Shown in pieces: positions 18,768-28,261 of a DNA stretch of 64,000 nt. Below the pieces are notes generated by a model that saw only the letters and a program-made list of their open reading frames with translations, was not told the DNA's origin and ran no database searches. Every line of letters begins with the position of its first letter. Within the stretch, counting starts at the first letter, position 1. The position numbers and the translations under genes were made by a program. Origin of the DNA: Fibrella forsythiae (GTDB taxonomy: Bacteria > Bacteroidota > Bacteroidia > Cytophagales > Spirosomataceae); contig NZ_JAFMYW010000005.1 in the NCBI RefSeq assembly GCF_017353175.1, positions 462,075 to 526,074 of the forward strand, written 5' to 3'.

Positions 18768-19784
18768 ATGGAAACTAAATTAAAGTCGGATAATTTAAAT
18801 ACTATAATTGGTTTCGTAATAGGATTGGTTGGTATAGGAATTTCAGTAATAACCGGTTACCTATCATATAAAGTAGCAAAAGAGGCAGAAAAGCCAATAT
18901 ATACAACCGTATTATTGAATTGTTTTATATTGATTATTATAATAACAATTATTTTGCTTATTGGGTTGTTATTTTTTAGGTATTATATACTCCAAAAAAA
19001 ACAATTTGTAAAATCATATAGAAAATTTAATAATCAAAAAGTTCTTTCGAAAGCAGATTTAAAAGGAGTTGATGTTAAAAAACTCACAAATTACGACGAG
19101 ATAAATTCTTTAAGTAGGATACAAAATGAAAATGTAAGCTATGATTTTTGGCAATCATCTTGGTTTGGTGGTGAATGTGAAAATGTCCAAGTTGAAGATA
19201 AAGTTAATAGTACTGTAATTCGAGAAGCTAATGATAATGGTAACGGTGAACACTTTGCAGGAAAAGTGCCTGTTACATCAGTAATAGTTGATGGTAAGAA
19301 TAAGCATGTATTAGATATCAAATATGAGCATTATTTGGGGGGCGCGTGGTATGCTGCAATTCATGGTGTTAAGGGCAGACCTAGTATGGCGGATTGGGAA
19401 GTAAATACGAAAGATATATTAAAATCTCAATATGTGACATTCTTTGCGAGAGCACCTCAAACTAAAGTACCTCCTACAGCAGACAAAAATAATATTAGCA
19501 GATGCCCATTGATTTATGTTAGATTTGAAGATAGTGGAAACAAAACATCTAATCTAGTCGTTGTTAAAGTTCCGACTGAATGGGAATACTTTGAAATTCC
19601 CTTGTATAAGTTCATCCACAAACCTGAATTATATTATGACTGGCAAATGTTTACCGAAGAAAAAGCTATCAATGAATTAGACCAATTTAGGCCTGACAAA
19701 GTGATGCAGATTATGTTCGGCAACAGCGAAAGAATGCCCAGTCAGGCAGGCTCTTTACAAATTCGAGATATTTCTTTAAAGTAG
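18768..19784 (+). CDS. Membrane-anchored protein with a beta-sandwich, lectin-like extracellular domain
   Basis: An AT-rich 338-residue protein. Two hydrophobic segments (about 12-34 and 46-70) precede a soluble domain of about 250 residues rich in aromatic residues and strands (DFWQSSWFGGECEN, YVTFFARAP, WEYFEIPLYKFI, LQIRDISLK). That layout recalls galactose-binding or ExoP-type jelly rolls that follow membrane anchors, but the match is structural impression only. Seven bases separate it from the glycosyltransferase gene, so the two are a unit and probably act on a surface glycan. The composition contrasts with the mobilization genes on both sides, marking it as cargo. Confidence 0.65.
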   Translation: METKLKSDNLNTIIGFVIGLVGIGISVITGYLSYKVAKEAEKPIYTTVLLNCFILIIIITIILLIGLLFFRYYILQKKQFVKSYRKFNNQKVLSKADLKGVDVKKLTNYDEINSLSRIQNENVSYDFWQSSWFGGECENVQVEDKVNSTVIREANDNGNGEHFAGKVPVTSVIVDGKNKHVLDIKYEHYLGGAWYAAIHGVKGRPSMADWEVNTKDILKSQYVTFFARAPQTKVPPTADKNNISRCPLIYVRFEDSGNKTSNLVVVKVPTEWEYFEIPLYKFIHKPELYYDWQMFTEEKAINELDQFRPDKVMQIMFGNSERMPSQAGSLQIRDISLK

Positions 19785-19791
19785 AATTATC

Positions 19792-20694
19792 ATGACCTTT
19801 ATAAGTAATATTCAGTTTAAAGACAGCCAATATAGAAGGGTAATCAAACCTGACGCAAAAATCCGATATGATAATATAAGTGTAATTATCCCAGTAAAAA
19901 ATAATCAGCGTGGTGTTGATAACTTACTTGATTCGTATACTGCACTCATTAATGCGCAAACAATTCCGAAAGAAATAATTATTGTTGATAATAATTCTTC
20001 ACCACCATTAAGGATTAGTGAAAGGCATGAATACATAAACAATCTTATTATAAAAAAATGCCAAAGGCCAGGTCCAGCCGCAGCACGAAATGTAGGTATA
20101 GAACAAGCAAGTTCAAAATGGATTTTGTTTATAGATAGTGATTGTCAATTTACAGAGACAACACTAGCTGGATACTATAATCCTGCAGATCTTAATTGTA
20201 TAGGATATGCAGGTAAAGTCAAGGCTTTGGGTAAAAGCATCTATTCTGAGTATTATGACGAACACGATATGTTGTACCCAAGAGAAAATCCGTTGGAAAG
20301 AGAAAAAAGACCACAATATTTAATCACGGCTAATTGTTTAATATGGAAACCTGCTTTAGTAGAAGTAAAAGGATTTGATGAGAGAATTAAAATTGCTTCG
20401 GGCGAAGATGTTGAAATTAGTTATAAACTGTCTGGAATTGGCCGCTTTGCGTACATGCCTGCTTCTATAGTATGTCATGACTATGGCGATACAATGTATT
20501 CTTTTCTGTCCAGGTTTTATAGATACGGAAAAATAATAAGAAATCTAAAGAGGATAGGAGTTATAAAAAGTGCTAAACTAATATCTTTTGATCAAGAAAA
20601 GGTAAATAATTCCCCTATAGATTTTATGCTAGAGATAATCAGAAATATAGCTAATATATGTGGTTATATACATTCAATATTTCGCCCTATTTAA
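19792..20694 (+). CDS. Family 2 glycosyltransferase
   Basis: A 300-residue GT-A fold enzyme that would transfer a sugar from a nucleotide donor to a surface glycan. It shows ISVIIPVKNNQRG and IIIVDNNSS (residues about 30-70), PGPAAARNVGIEQA (about 95-108), and the metal-binding DSD in LFIDSDCQF (about 115). The late motif GFDERIKIASGEDVEISYKL supplies the ED acceptor site. No membrane segment is obvious. It follows the membrane/lectin-like gene by 7 bp. It lies within the decayed module B and was probably carried by the mobile element. Confidence 0.85.
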   Translation: MTFISNIQFKDSQYRRVIKPDAKIRYDNISVIIPVKNNQRGVDNLLDSYTALINAQTIPKEIIIVDNNSSPPLRISERHEYINNLIIKKCQRPGPAAARNVGIEQASSKWILFIDSDCQFTETTLAGYYNPADLNCIGYAGKVKALGKSIYSEYYDEHDMLYPRENPLEREKRPQYLITANCLIWKPALVEVKGFDERIKIASGEDVEISYKLSGIGRFAYMPASIVCHDYGDTMYSFLSRFYRYGKIIRNLKRIGVIKSAKLISFDQEKVNNSPIDFMLEIIRNIANICGYIHSIFRPI

Positions 20695-20703
20695 TGTTTC
20701 TAA

Positions 20704-20976
20704 CTACGTTTCATTATATTTTAGTATAGCATACTCGGAGATAATACGCTTGCTATCTGTATTAAATTTACTAAGCCAAGCTTTCCACAATGCTTTATAT
20801 GTATCATCAGAAATATCTATATAGGCTTTCCAAACATAATCAATATTTTTGCTACTATTCCGAAGATAATGTACGTCATCATCAGAATAATCCCAAAAGA
20901 GTGCTGCAATACAATCAATTGAAAATAGTATTTGATCATCTATATCTGACATAGCATATTTCTCTACATTTTTCAT
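20704..20976 (-). CDS. Small acidic hypothetical protein
   Basis: A 90-residue AT-rich protein, acidic and aromatic-rich (DDQILFSIDCIAALFWDYSDDD, then YVWKAYIDISDDTYKALWKAWL, quoted in part). It has no signal peptide. It runs opposite to the glycosyltransferase and ends only 10 bp from it. The helical, Trp-rich look resembles immunity-type proteins, but I recognise no family. Confidence 0.55.
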   Translation of the reverse strand: MKNVEKYAMSDIDDQILFSIDCIAALFWDYSDDDVHYLRNSSKNIDYVWKAYIDISDDTYKALWKAWLSKFNTDSKRIISEYAILKYNET

Positions 20977-21186
20977 TTATCCTTAGCAAGTTTTGCATAA
21001 GCCGTTTCCCCTTAGATCAGCTTGAAGGAATTTCAAGGATACGCCATTGAAGTGTAGCCTTGAGTTAATCGGTATGTTAGAAGCTATCCGACAGGCCCGG
21101 TTAGCTGTAACAATCGTTTCCTCCTGAAGCTATATTGCTTATTGCTTTGCTTAATCTATCAGCCCCTCTTTACGCCTAACTGTCAG

Positions 21187-21348
21187 ATGAGTTTTTGCAC
21201 TCGAATCAAAGGAGAACCTTGTACAAATATAGGAATTGATTTCTCCAAGGCAAGCCTTGATGTGCGCGTGTTGCCATACGGACAGCTTAGACAGTTTCTC
21301 CATGATTCGGCAGGAGTTGCCGAGCTTGTCAAGCTAACTATAGTTTAG
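21187..21348 (+). pseudogene. N-terminal fragment of an IS110-family transposase
   Basis: The frame encodes IGIDFSKASLDVRVLPYG and FLHDSAGVAELVK, the start of the DEDD-type IS110 transposase (normally over 300 residues), and then stops at 21346-21348. No continuation was found. It is a remnant left next to the second relaxase gene. Confidence 0.7.
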
Positions 21349-21487
21349 GGAAGATGTCTGACAGGTATTGTTAGGGGCGTAGACCATTTATAAGCTTCAT
21401 CTGCTCTCATGTTATTCTTCCCTAATCACTCTTAACATATGAGCCTACTGACCGCCTTTTGCTGATTCCTGCTGTATAAAATCATGC

Positions 21488-24249
21488 ATGATACGCATGG
21501 TTCAAAGCAGTTCAGCCGGTCAAGCGAGAGAGTACTTTAACTCCTCTCTGCGTCGATCCGACTACTATTTAAACGGACAAGAACGTCCTGGCAATTTGTG
21601 TGGGCGCGTTGCTGAGCGACTGGGTATCGCAGGCCCTGTTACCAAAAATACGTTTCAGGCTTTATGTGAGCATATCAACCCAGTAAGCGGTCAGTCGCTC
21701 ACTCCACGCAAGACAGAAAACCGGACGGTTGGGTACGATATTAATTTTCACTGCCCGAACAGCCTGTCGATCTTGCATGTGCTTTCTCAAGACGATCACA
21801 TCCTGGATGCGTTTCAAGCTAGCGTTCAGGAAACGATGCAGGCTATTGAGGAGGATGCGCAAACACGCGTTAGAAAACAGGGAAAAGATGAAGACCGACT
21901 GACCGGTGAATTGATTTGGACGGATTTTATTCATCAAACTGCACGGCCTGTGGATGGCATTGTGCCAGACCCTCATCTACACGCCCATTGCTTCGTGTTC
22001 AACGTGACCTGGGATGCTGTTGAGAATGAATTCAAGGCTGGACAGTTTCGCGACATCAAACGCGATATGCCGTATTATCAGGCTCGGTTTCACAAAATTC
22101 TGTCGGATAAGCTGATTACGCTAGGCTATCGTATTCGACGCACACCAACCGCCTTTGAAATCGAGGGCGTACCTGAGCGCATTGTTGATCTGTTTTCAAA
22201 GCGCACTAATGAAATTGGACGGATAGCCAGAGAACTTGGTGTTACCGATCCTGCCCAACTTGATCAGTTGGGAGCGCGGACCCGTGCCAAGAAGCAAAAA
22301 GGGTTGACGATGACTCAACTGAAAGAGGCCTGGCGCAAACATATTCATAGTCTATGTATGAATGATAGGGGCGAAGGTGATCAGCTTATCCGTCATGCGC
22401 CGTATCAGGAGCCGCCTTACCTCATCCCTCATGCTTGTGTTAGTCATGCCACCAGTCTGCGCTTTGAGCGGGCTTCCGTTATGCAGGACCGGCGCATCTT
22501 GGAAACAGCATACCGGAACAGTATAGGCAATGCGACGGTGAATATCGATCAGATCACGCATAATTTTGAAGCGGATCAGCGCATTCTTAAAATCAAGGAT
22601 GGGGCAAAAACACTCTGTACGACCAAGGAGGTATTGGCTGAAGAACAGCAAATGGTTACCCTTGCCCGACACGGTCAGGGCACATTATTGCCACTCTAAT
22701 CCGTTCCGCCAGCCATTGCGTTAGAAGGCGAACAGCGCGAGGCTGTGGCCCATGTGCTGACGACCGCCAACCGTGTGTCAATTATCCGGGGACGGGCGGG
22801 GACTGGCAAGACAACCTTGATGCAAGAGGCTATCCGGCAGATAGAACAAACAGGCCGTACCGTAACGATTGTGGCACCCACTGCACAAGCAGCACGAGGC
22901 GTGTTACGGGATGAAGGCTTTACTGAGGCTGAGACGGTCGCACACTTGTTAGCCTCGCCTGCCCTGCAAGCAGCACTCGCCAATAATGGCGTATTATGGG
23001 TTGATGAGGCTGGGCTGTTGAATAATGCAGACATGATAACTCTCCTTCAACTGGTCATCAAGCACAATGCCCGAATAATTCCGAGCGGTGATACGCAGCA
23101 ACATGCAAGTGTTGTGCGTGGTGATGCATTACGCATCCTCAATACGGTTGCTGGCATTAAATCCGCTGAGGTGAGCCGGATTTTCCGACAACGCAATCCG
23201 GCTTATCGTAAAGCGGTTCAAGCCCTCTCTGAAGGTAAAGCCAAAAAGGCGTTTGCTACCTTGAAGGATCTAGGCGCGATTAAGGCCATTGATCCAAGCA
23301 ACCCGTTTGCGGAATTGGCAAATGACTATGTCACGACACTGAAACGTGGAAGAACGGCTCTGGTGATTTCTCCAACACATCAGGAGGGTGAACGGGTGAC
23401 ACAAGTGATACGTGAGAAACTGCGCGATGCAGGGCGAATTGATAAAACGGAGTCACCTGCTCTCCAACTGGTCAACCGAAACCTGACACAAGCTGAAAAA
23501 AGCGACGCCCGTAATTACCAATCAGGCCAGATTATTCAGTTCAACCAGAACGTAACTAGTATCAAACGGGGTGAACGGTATTCGGTAAAAGCTGTTGAAC
23601 AAGGACAGGTTAAGATAGCAGATAGTCAAGGACAAATAAATACCCTGCCGCTTGACGAAATGGCCAAGTTCGATGTGTACCAGCCGCATGAGATTAAATT
23701 GTCAAAAGGTGACAGCATTCGTATCACTCGCAATGGGTTTGATATGGCAAAACGCCGATTGAACAACGGCCAGTTGTTAGAGGTGGTAGGCGTTGAGTCA
23801 AACGGAACGATCCGTCTAAAAAACACCATCAGCAGAGTCAGCTATACGCTGACAGTTACGGACATCTTGCTTATGCGCATTGCATTAGCTCGCATGCCGC
23901 ACAAGGCAAAACCGTCGATGAGGTGTTTATTGCGCAACCGGCCAGCACCTTTGCCGCTACGAGTTTAAATCAGTTTTATGTATCAGTATCACGGGCGCAG
24001 GATCTGATGCATATCTACACAGACGACACCGAGGGATTAATGGCACAAGCGGCGGATGTAGGCGACCGGCTATCAGCCTTAGAGCTATTGAAGCGTAAAC
24101 GCTCTGCTAGACGTACCACCGAACGCCTCATACGCAACGCACCGCTAACAGCGAGCCAAACAAAAGCCGGTGTAAAGCCTGTGCTTGCATCTGTTGAAAA
24201 CCCGATTCAACGAAAGCGGTCAGCGCATGTGTCCCGTCCAGCAATTTAA
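21488..24249 (+). pseudogene. Second MobF relaxase-helicase gene, inactivated
   Basis: This is a diverged paralog of the relaxase at 12506 and aligns over its whole length. The relaxase domain retains DPHLHAHCF and DYYLNG. A TAA at 22697-22699 replaces the tyrosine codon of LPL(Y) and cuts off the helicase. The same frame resumes with Walker A GRAGTGKTT and LWVDEAGLLN. A one-base loss near 23855 (CTGACAG where the intact copy suggests CTGGACAG) shifts the end, which continues in the frame of 23923 (FIAQPASTFAA). A free relaxase domain of 403 residues (21488-22699) could still be made, so residual nicking is possible. Confidence 0.88.
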
Positions 24250-24631
24250 GGCAAATTTTGACCAGCCCGCACAAGACGGGCTTCCAACAACTCCGCAAGA
24301 TATCGCTTCACTGGTTGGGGTGCAATTGCACGACGCTGACAGTATTGTCCGCAATATCTGTTTCGCATGGGAAGACGGACGCAAGGCGTTTTTTAATTAT
24401 GCCTACCTAATAGCAGCAGAGTTTGAATCAGATACAAATCAGAATACAATTAAGCTCAGTTTTTCTTCCCACACCATTAGTATGTCAGGATATTGTCTGG
24501 AAATTCTGTTCTTTTCACTGCTCAATAATATGCCTAAATTGATAACCGTTATTAGTAAGCGTTATACGTATACTGAAGATTTAATTTATCCTGTTGTGGT
24601 TGAAATAGCTATTTCGAAAGAAAACTTATAG
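24227..24631 (+). CDS. Second copy of the small MobF-partner protein
   Basis: A 134-residue paralog of the protein at 15234: both share RNICFAW(P/E)DG(K/R)KAFFNYAYLIA and the LSFSSHTISMSGY type block. The ATG at 24227 was chosen because it aligns with the start of the other copy; the frame is also open from 24185. It overlaps the dead relaxase gene by 23 bp just as the first copy overlaps the intact one. It remains open although its relaxase partner is broken, which suggests either very recent decay or a function of its own. Confidence 0.75.
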   Translation: MCPVQQFKANFDQPAQDGLPTTPQDIASLVGVQLHDADSIVRNICFAWEDGRKAFFNYAYLIAAEFESDTNQNTIKLSFSSHTISMSGYCLEILFFSLLNNMPKLITVISKRYTYTEDLIYPVVVEIAISKENL

Positions 24632-24761
24632 GTACTTATGAGCCTCCTTACATTACAAACTAGCGATTGTAACTTGATGCTGTCATCCAATAATAATGCT
24701 AATATCTCGACTACACACATTAGTTTGTATAAGTTAATTTAAAGCGATTATTAGAAAAGGG

Positions 24762-25631
24762 CTATGTTGATTTCTCTAGTGCTTCATGCCCATTTTCTAT
24801 ATGCAGCAATGCTTTCTCAATTAGGGGAATCTGTTGCGATGCCTCTTTGTCTTTTCGAGTCAATTCATTTTGAAACACAAAATAATAATATATAAAATGC
24901 GAGAACGGCAGTATGATATTAATTAAAATAAAAAGTGGTCTACGGAATTCATTTGTATCTACAATCCTTGTGCAGAATGAATATAGATCAAGATTATGGT
25001 TTTTGATGTGAAATTTTAAAATAAAATGAATTATCGTTATAGTTACCAAACCTAAAATGTATGTATAAAGGATATCACGGTAAGTTAAGTCTCTTTTTCT
25101 TTTCCTAGGCCAAAAGAAGTACCACAACACCTCCAACCCAAGCAATAAATCCAAAAAAAATAAAGTTAAATGCTTATGTGTCGATTCACTAGCAGAAAGA
25201 ATCAAAACCGAGATGCAAAATAGAGCCAACAAAAAACTAGCAAAAGGGAATTTTTGATTCACTTTTACTTTAGCGTTTGATTTACTTTCATCTACCCCAT
25301 CTCTCCATATATTAATTAAAAGACTTACATCCGTAGTTTGATGCAACAATAACTCACATTGGCCCAATATAGAAGGATCATTAAATGACTTTTTTATAGT
25401 CAGTAGCGATTCTTTTAATTTAGTAACTCTTAATTCAGTAGGAGCAATTAAGTTATTCAACCTGTCAAAAGGCCTAATAAGGTAGCTATCAACAATATCT
25501 GCGAATGACTTATTTCCGTTATTTTCTGACTGGACTACTTTAGAAACATTGTCTGGATGTGATAAAACAGCATAAGTAAAATTAAATGCAGAAAATAACT
25601 CAAACACTGAGTTACATCGATCAATATCCAT
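24762..25631 (-). CDS. Membrane protein with an N-terminal helical domain and four C-terminal membrane segments
   Basis: A 289-residue AT-rich protein. Residues 1-125 are soluble and helical. Hydrophobic segments follow near 130-145, 152-170, 188-208 and 232-252, and the end is a charged helix (NELTRKDKEASQQIPLIEKALL). No family is recognised. It is 56 bp downstream of the gene at 25688 on the same strand, so they form a two-gene unit. The organisation, a soluble sensor-like protein followed by a multi-span membrane protein, is typical of membrane-disrupting abortive-infection pairs. That is inference. Confidence 0.65.
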   Translation of the reverse strand: MDIDRCNSVFELFSAFNFTYAVLSHPDNVSKVVQSENNGNKSFADIVDSYLIRPFDRLNNLIAPTELRVTKLKESLLTIKKSFNDPSILGQCELLLHQTTDVSLLINIWRDGVDESKSNAKVKVNQKFPFASFLLALFCISVLILSASESTHKHLTLFFLDLLLGLEVLWYFFWPRKRKRDLTYRDILYTYILGLVTITIIHFILKFHIKNHNLDLYSFCTRIVDTNEFRRPLFILINIILPFSHFIYYYFVFQNELTRKDKEASQQIPLIEKALLHIENGHEALEKST

Positions 25632-25687
25632 AATAACAAAATATTTATATTAAAAGTGTGGGATAGCAATGTATTAAAAGGCAAAAA

Positions 25688-26269
25688 CTAAACCAATGTC
25701 AGTAAGCTTTCAGAACGTAACTTTAGTGGCTTAGCTGTTAAAAACGATTGCTTGAATTTTTCAAGTAGTTCTTCACAAGTGTCTGGATCATTAAAGCAAA
25801 ATTTACCGAGAAATTTTTCTGTATCATATTCAAGACGATACATGCTTTCGTCTCCTACAGTGTAGTGAACTTCATTGTTATCAATAATAGGCTTTTCAGT
25901 AGTTAATCTTACATCAATATTGTCTCTATAAGTTTTACTTGCAGAGTATTGTTTTAGAATATTAATAATATTATTATCGCCATCTTTATTTAAGTCGTAG
26001 TTATTTAAAATTACTGATATTTTTCCTTTGTTTAGTAAAAAATGCTTAAGGGATTTCTCGAATTTTTTTGTGCTATCATCACAAATATCTCTATGGAAAT
26101 TACCCACAAACATGTTTATTGTTTTTGATTGCAGTAGTATATTTTCAAGTACAATTATAGCATTGTCACTCCCGTTATTAAACAGAGTCATTCCACTACG
26201 TGCAATGGCCATCTCTCTTATTGCATCACTATAAGTAACAGTTTTATGGGTGTATGTTTCAGCTGGCAT
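25688..26269 (-). CDS. Soluble protein with PLD-like strand pattern, no HKD motif
   Basis: This 193-residue protein contains NAIIVLENILLQSKTINMFVGN, KFEKSLKHFLLNKGKISVILNN and VHYTVGDESMYRLEY-type segments (partly quoted). The sequence of helix, strand and late D-x-x-x-YR motif resembles the phospholipase D-like fold used as an inactive or sensor domain in several bacterial defence proteins. The catalytic HxK motif is absent. It is the first gene of a minus-strand pair with the membrane protein at 24762. Function unknown. Confidence 0.6.
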   Translation of the reverse strand: MPAETYTHKTVTYSDAIREMAIARSGMTLFNNGSDNAIIVLENILLQSKTINMFVGNFHRDICDDSTKKFEKSLKHFLLNKGKISVILNNYDLNKDGDNNIINILKQYSASKTYRDNIDVRLTTEKPIIDNNEVHYTVGDESMYRLEYDTEKFLGKFCFNDPDTCEELLEKFKQSFLTAKPLKLRSESLLTLV

Positions 26270-26598
26270 AGATATACTTGTGTGTTTTAATTGCTTAATT
26301 CATTAATGGATGTCAAATTGTAGCCTCTTTTGAAGATGTATTCAAGGTAACCGAAGAAACGACATTTAGCTTATTTAACTCTCGAATGGTTACTTTCCGG
26401 TTTATCTTCTAGTTGTGCTCGCAAACGCAAACTTACTCTCGTGTTAGTGAATTTACAGCGATTTTCGCGTTCCCATCTTTGCTTGATGTGTTTTGGGTAT
26501 GAAAATTGCTCCAAAATTGGGCATATATGCATCAAGACTGTTTGTGTTGCATTTTGCCATAAATATGTACTATTTGTACAAGCAATCAAAATTAAATT
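26270..26598. other. Non-coding region, 329 bp
   Basis: It separates the AT-rich two-gene unit from ardC, both on the minus strand, and probably carries the promoter of the former near 26290-26340. No hairpin or motif was recognised, and the short open frame in it has no support. Confidence 0.4.
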
Positions 26599-27495
26599 TT
26601 AAGAGTCATACATAAGCCCCTGAATGTATTCAACGGCCTTCTGCGCATGGGATGCAGCAGAAAAGATGAGCTTCTTGTCATCCTGCAAGGCTTGCAACCA
26701 GGATTGAATATAAGCGGCATGCTGTTTCTCAGGCATCGGCTCAAAGCCTAAATCAGCGGCCAGAAAACAGGCTCCAAGTTCGGCCACCAGTTCTTCTTTG
26801 GCATAGCCTGCATCACCGTAGGTTTTACGACCGAAATCACGATCCAAACGCGTTGGATGACGGGTCCAGTGCGTCAACTCGTGTGACAAAACGGCGTAAT
26901 AATCGGTGACGGTCTCAAAGCTCTCGAACGGGGGCATCTGTACCCGGTCAGTGGTGATGGAGTAGGACGCCTGTGTCCCGGTGTAAATATCTGCTTTGGT
27001 CTGCTTGAAGAAGGTGTCCAGTTCCGCGTTACGTTGTTTGGTATCAACGACAGCCTTCGTTATGGTTGGGTGGAAGTTCTCCGGTAAACCGTCAATCTGT
27101 GACGCATTGAAGACCATGTAGCATTTGAGGAACGGGATCTGACTGGTTGTCTTCTCGCCCTGGTCGTTTTCACCTTCTCTAGTGATTTTATCGGCATAGA
27201 CAACCTGTGTCGCCTTCTCGCCTTTGCGCACGTTGGCTTTCAGTTCGGTGGCCTGTTTGTAGGTCATCCAGTACGGGGACGTATAGCCCTGCTCTGCAGC
27301 AGTTCCCCACAGCATCAGGGTATTAATGCCGCTGTAGGGAATACCATTCCAGCGTAAGGGGCGTTGCACCTGCCCCGCCAGATGTTCGGCGTTCCACGGC
27401 TTACGCCAGGTGAGATTGCCCTGCTCCAGATCCATGATGATCTTGTTCGTGATCCGGGCATACACGTCATTCTGTTGTGGATTGCTTTGGGTCAA
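26599..27495 (-). CDS. ardC: ArdC-like antirestriction protein (ssDNA-binding zincin)
   Basis: A 298-residue protein with the N-terminal ArdC DNA-binding domain (NDVYARITNKIIMDLEQGN, PWN, NGIPYSGINTLMLW) and a C-terminal zinc-metalloprotease-like domain (HELTH at 205-209, EELVAELGACFL near 233-244). ArdC proteins bind single-stranded DNA and protect incoming conjugative DNA from restriction. The start is a TTG at 27495, supported by AGGAGG 5 nt upstream. It ends the minus-strand maintenance operon with primase and radC. The frame stays open upstream of the TTG for another 82 codons. Confidence 0.88.
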   Translation of the reverse strand: MTQSNPQQNDVYARITNKIIMDLEQGNLTWRKPWNAEHLAGQVQRPLRWNGIPYSGINTLMLWGTAAEQGYTSPYWMTYKQATELKANVRKGEKATQVVYADKITREGENDQGEKTTSQIPFLKCYMVFNASQIDGLPENFHPTITKAVVDTKQRNAELDTFFKQTKADIYTGTQASYSITTDRVQMPPFESFETVTDYYAVLSHELTHWTRHPTRLDRDFGRKTYGDAGYAKEELVAELGACFLAADLGFEPMPEKQHAAYIQSWLQALQDDKKLIFSAASHAQKAVEYIQGLMYDS

Positions 27496-27741
27496 TTGCG
27501 CCTCCTGTGGTGCGGTTGTGAAACGGGTTTGGTGGGATTTGTAGTTATCATCGATCTGTCCTTCGGTTGTCCGGATGATGGGGATGAACAGACCCGGCGG
27601 TAAGTTGAATGAACCAGCCAGAATATTGGTGGGGCGGGGAAAGCGTGAAACGCTGGCGAATATTGTGGTTGGTGGAATGAGCGCGTCGGGTACATCGCCA
27701 GCGTCAATCCTGACGAAACGAACAGGTACAGTGCCGTTGAT
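27496..27741 (-). pseudogene. Open in-frame extension before ardC, possible gene remnant
   Basis: From a TAG at 27742-27744 the ardC frame is open for 82 codons to the TTG start. The translation looks like real protein (VPVRFVRIDAGDVPDALIPP, then FPRPTNILAGSFNLPPG and RTTEGQIDD) but has no ATG, GTG or TTG at its beginning. It may be the end of a gene that lost its 5' part and its stop codon, or a small gene with a rare start. A different frame here (27492-27707) is open from a TTG but looks less protein-like. Confidence 0.4.
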
Positions 27742-27778
27742 CTAATTGCCTTCGCCTCAACACGGTTGCATCGAACCG

Positions 27779-28252
27779 CTAACGGGGTATCAATCCAGCA
27801 TCCGCAAGCGATGTGTAATTGTGTGACGTGATAATCAGATGATCGAGCACGTTGATATTGAGCAGTTTGCCACCCTCAACCAATTTGCGCGTCAATGTCA
27901 GATCAGCACCGCTCGCCTGTGAATTGCCGCTGGGATGATTGTGGGCCAGAATAATCCCGATGGCTCGGGCTTTGAGGGCCGTGGCAAAGATGATTTTGGG
28001 ATCGGCCAGACAGGCCGCTATACCACCCGTTGCAAGGTCAGAGATGGCCAGGCAGGTGTTTTTCTGATCGAGCATCAGGATGTTGAACTGTTCGACCAGT
28101 TCTAGCCGGTTTTCATCCCAGTTGACCCGTAACACTTCATAGGCCGTGGCAGGTTGTGTAATCTGGATACGGTCCTGATACGGTATCCGGTTGCGGTAGA
28201 TGATCTCGACTTCGTCGACCTTGAAGAGGTCTTGCAAATGGAGTTGTGACAT
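27779..28252 (-). CDS. radC: RadC-family JAB-domain protein
   Basis: A 157-residue protein with the MPN/JAB+ metal site HNHPSGN at about 104-110 and the later D at 117 (SGAD), the signature of RadC (DUF2466). It lacks the N-terminal helix-hairpin-helix domain of chromosomal RadC (usual length about 220), as is common for copies on mobile elements. The ATG at 28252 follows GAGGAGAA. It lies 9 bp after the primase-like gene. The molecular function of RadC is still not settled. Confidence 0.88.
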   Translation of the reverse strand: MSQLHLQDLFKVDEVEIIYRNRIPYQDRIQITQPATAYEVLRVNWDENRLELVEQFNILMLDQKNTCLAISDLATGGIAACLADPKIIFATALKARAIGIILAHNHPSGNSQASGADLTLTRKLVEGGKLLNINVLDHLIITSHNYTSLADAGLIPR

Positions 28253-28261
28253 GTGTTCTCC

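Noticed and set aside
26371..26589. 72-codon minus-strand frame upstream of the 25688-26269 unit
   Set aside because: No ribosome site, unusual composition and no family; treated as non-coding.
27492..27707. 71-codon frame overlapping the ardC start
   Set aside because: Its translation is rich in Pro, Ser, His and Arg, while the frame joined to ardC over the same bases reads more like protein.
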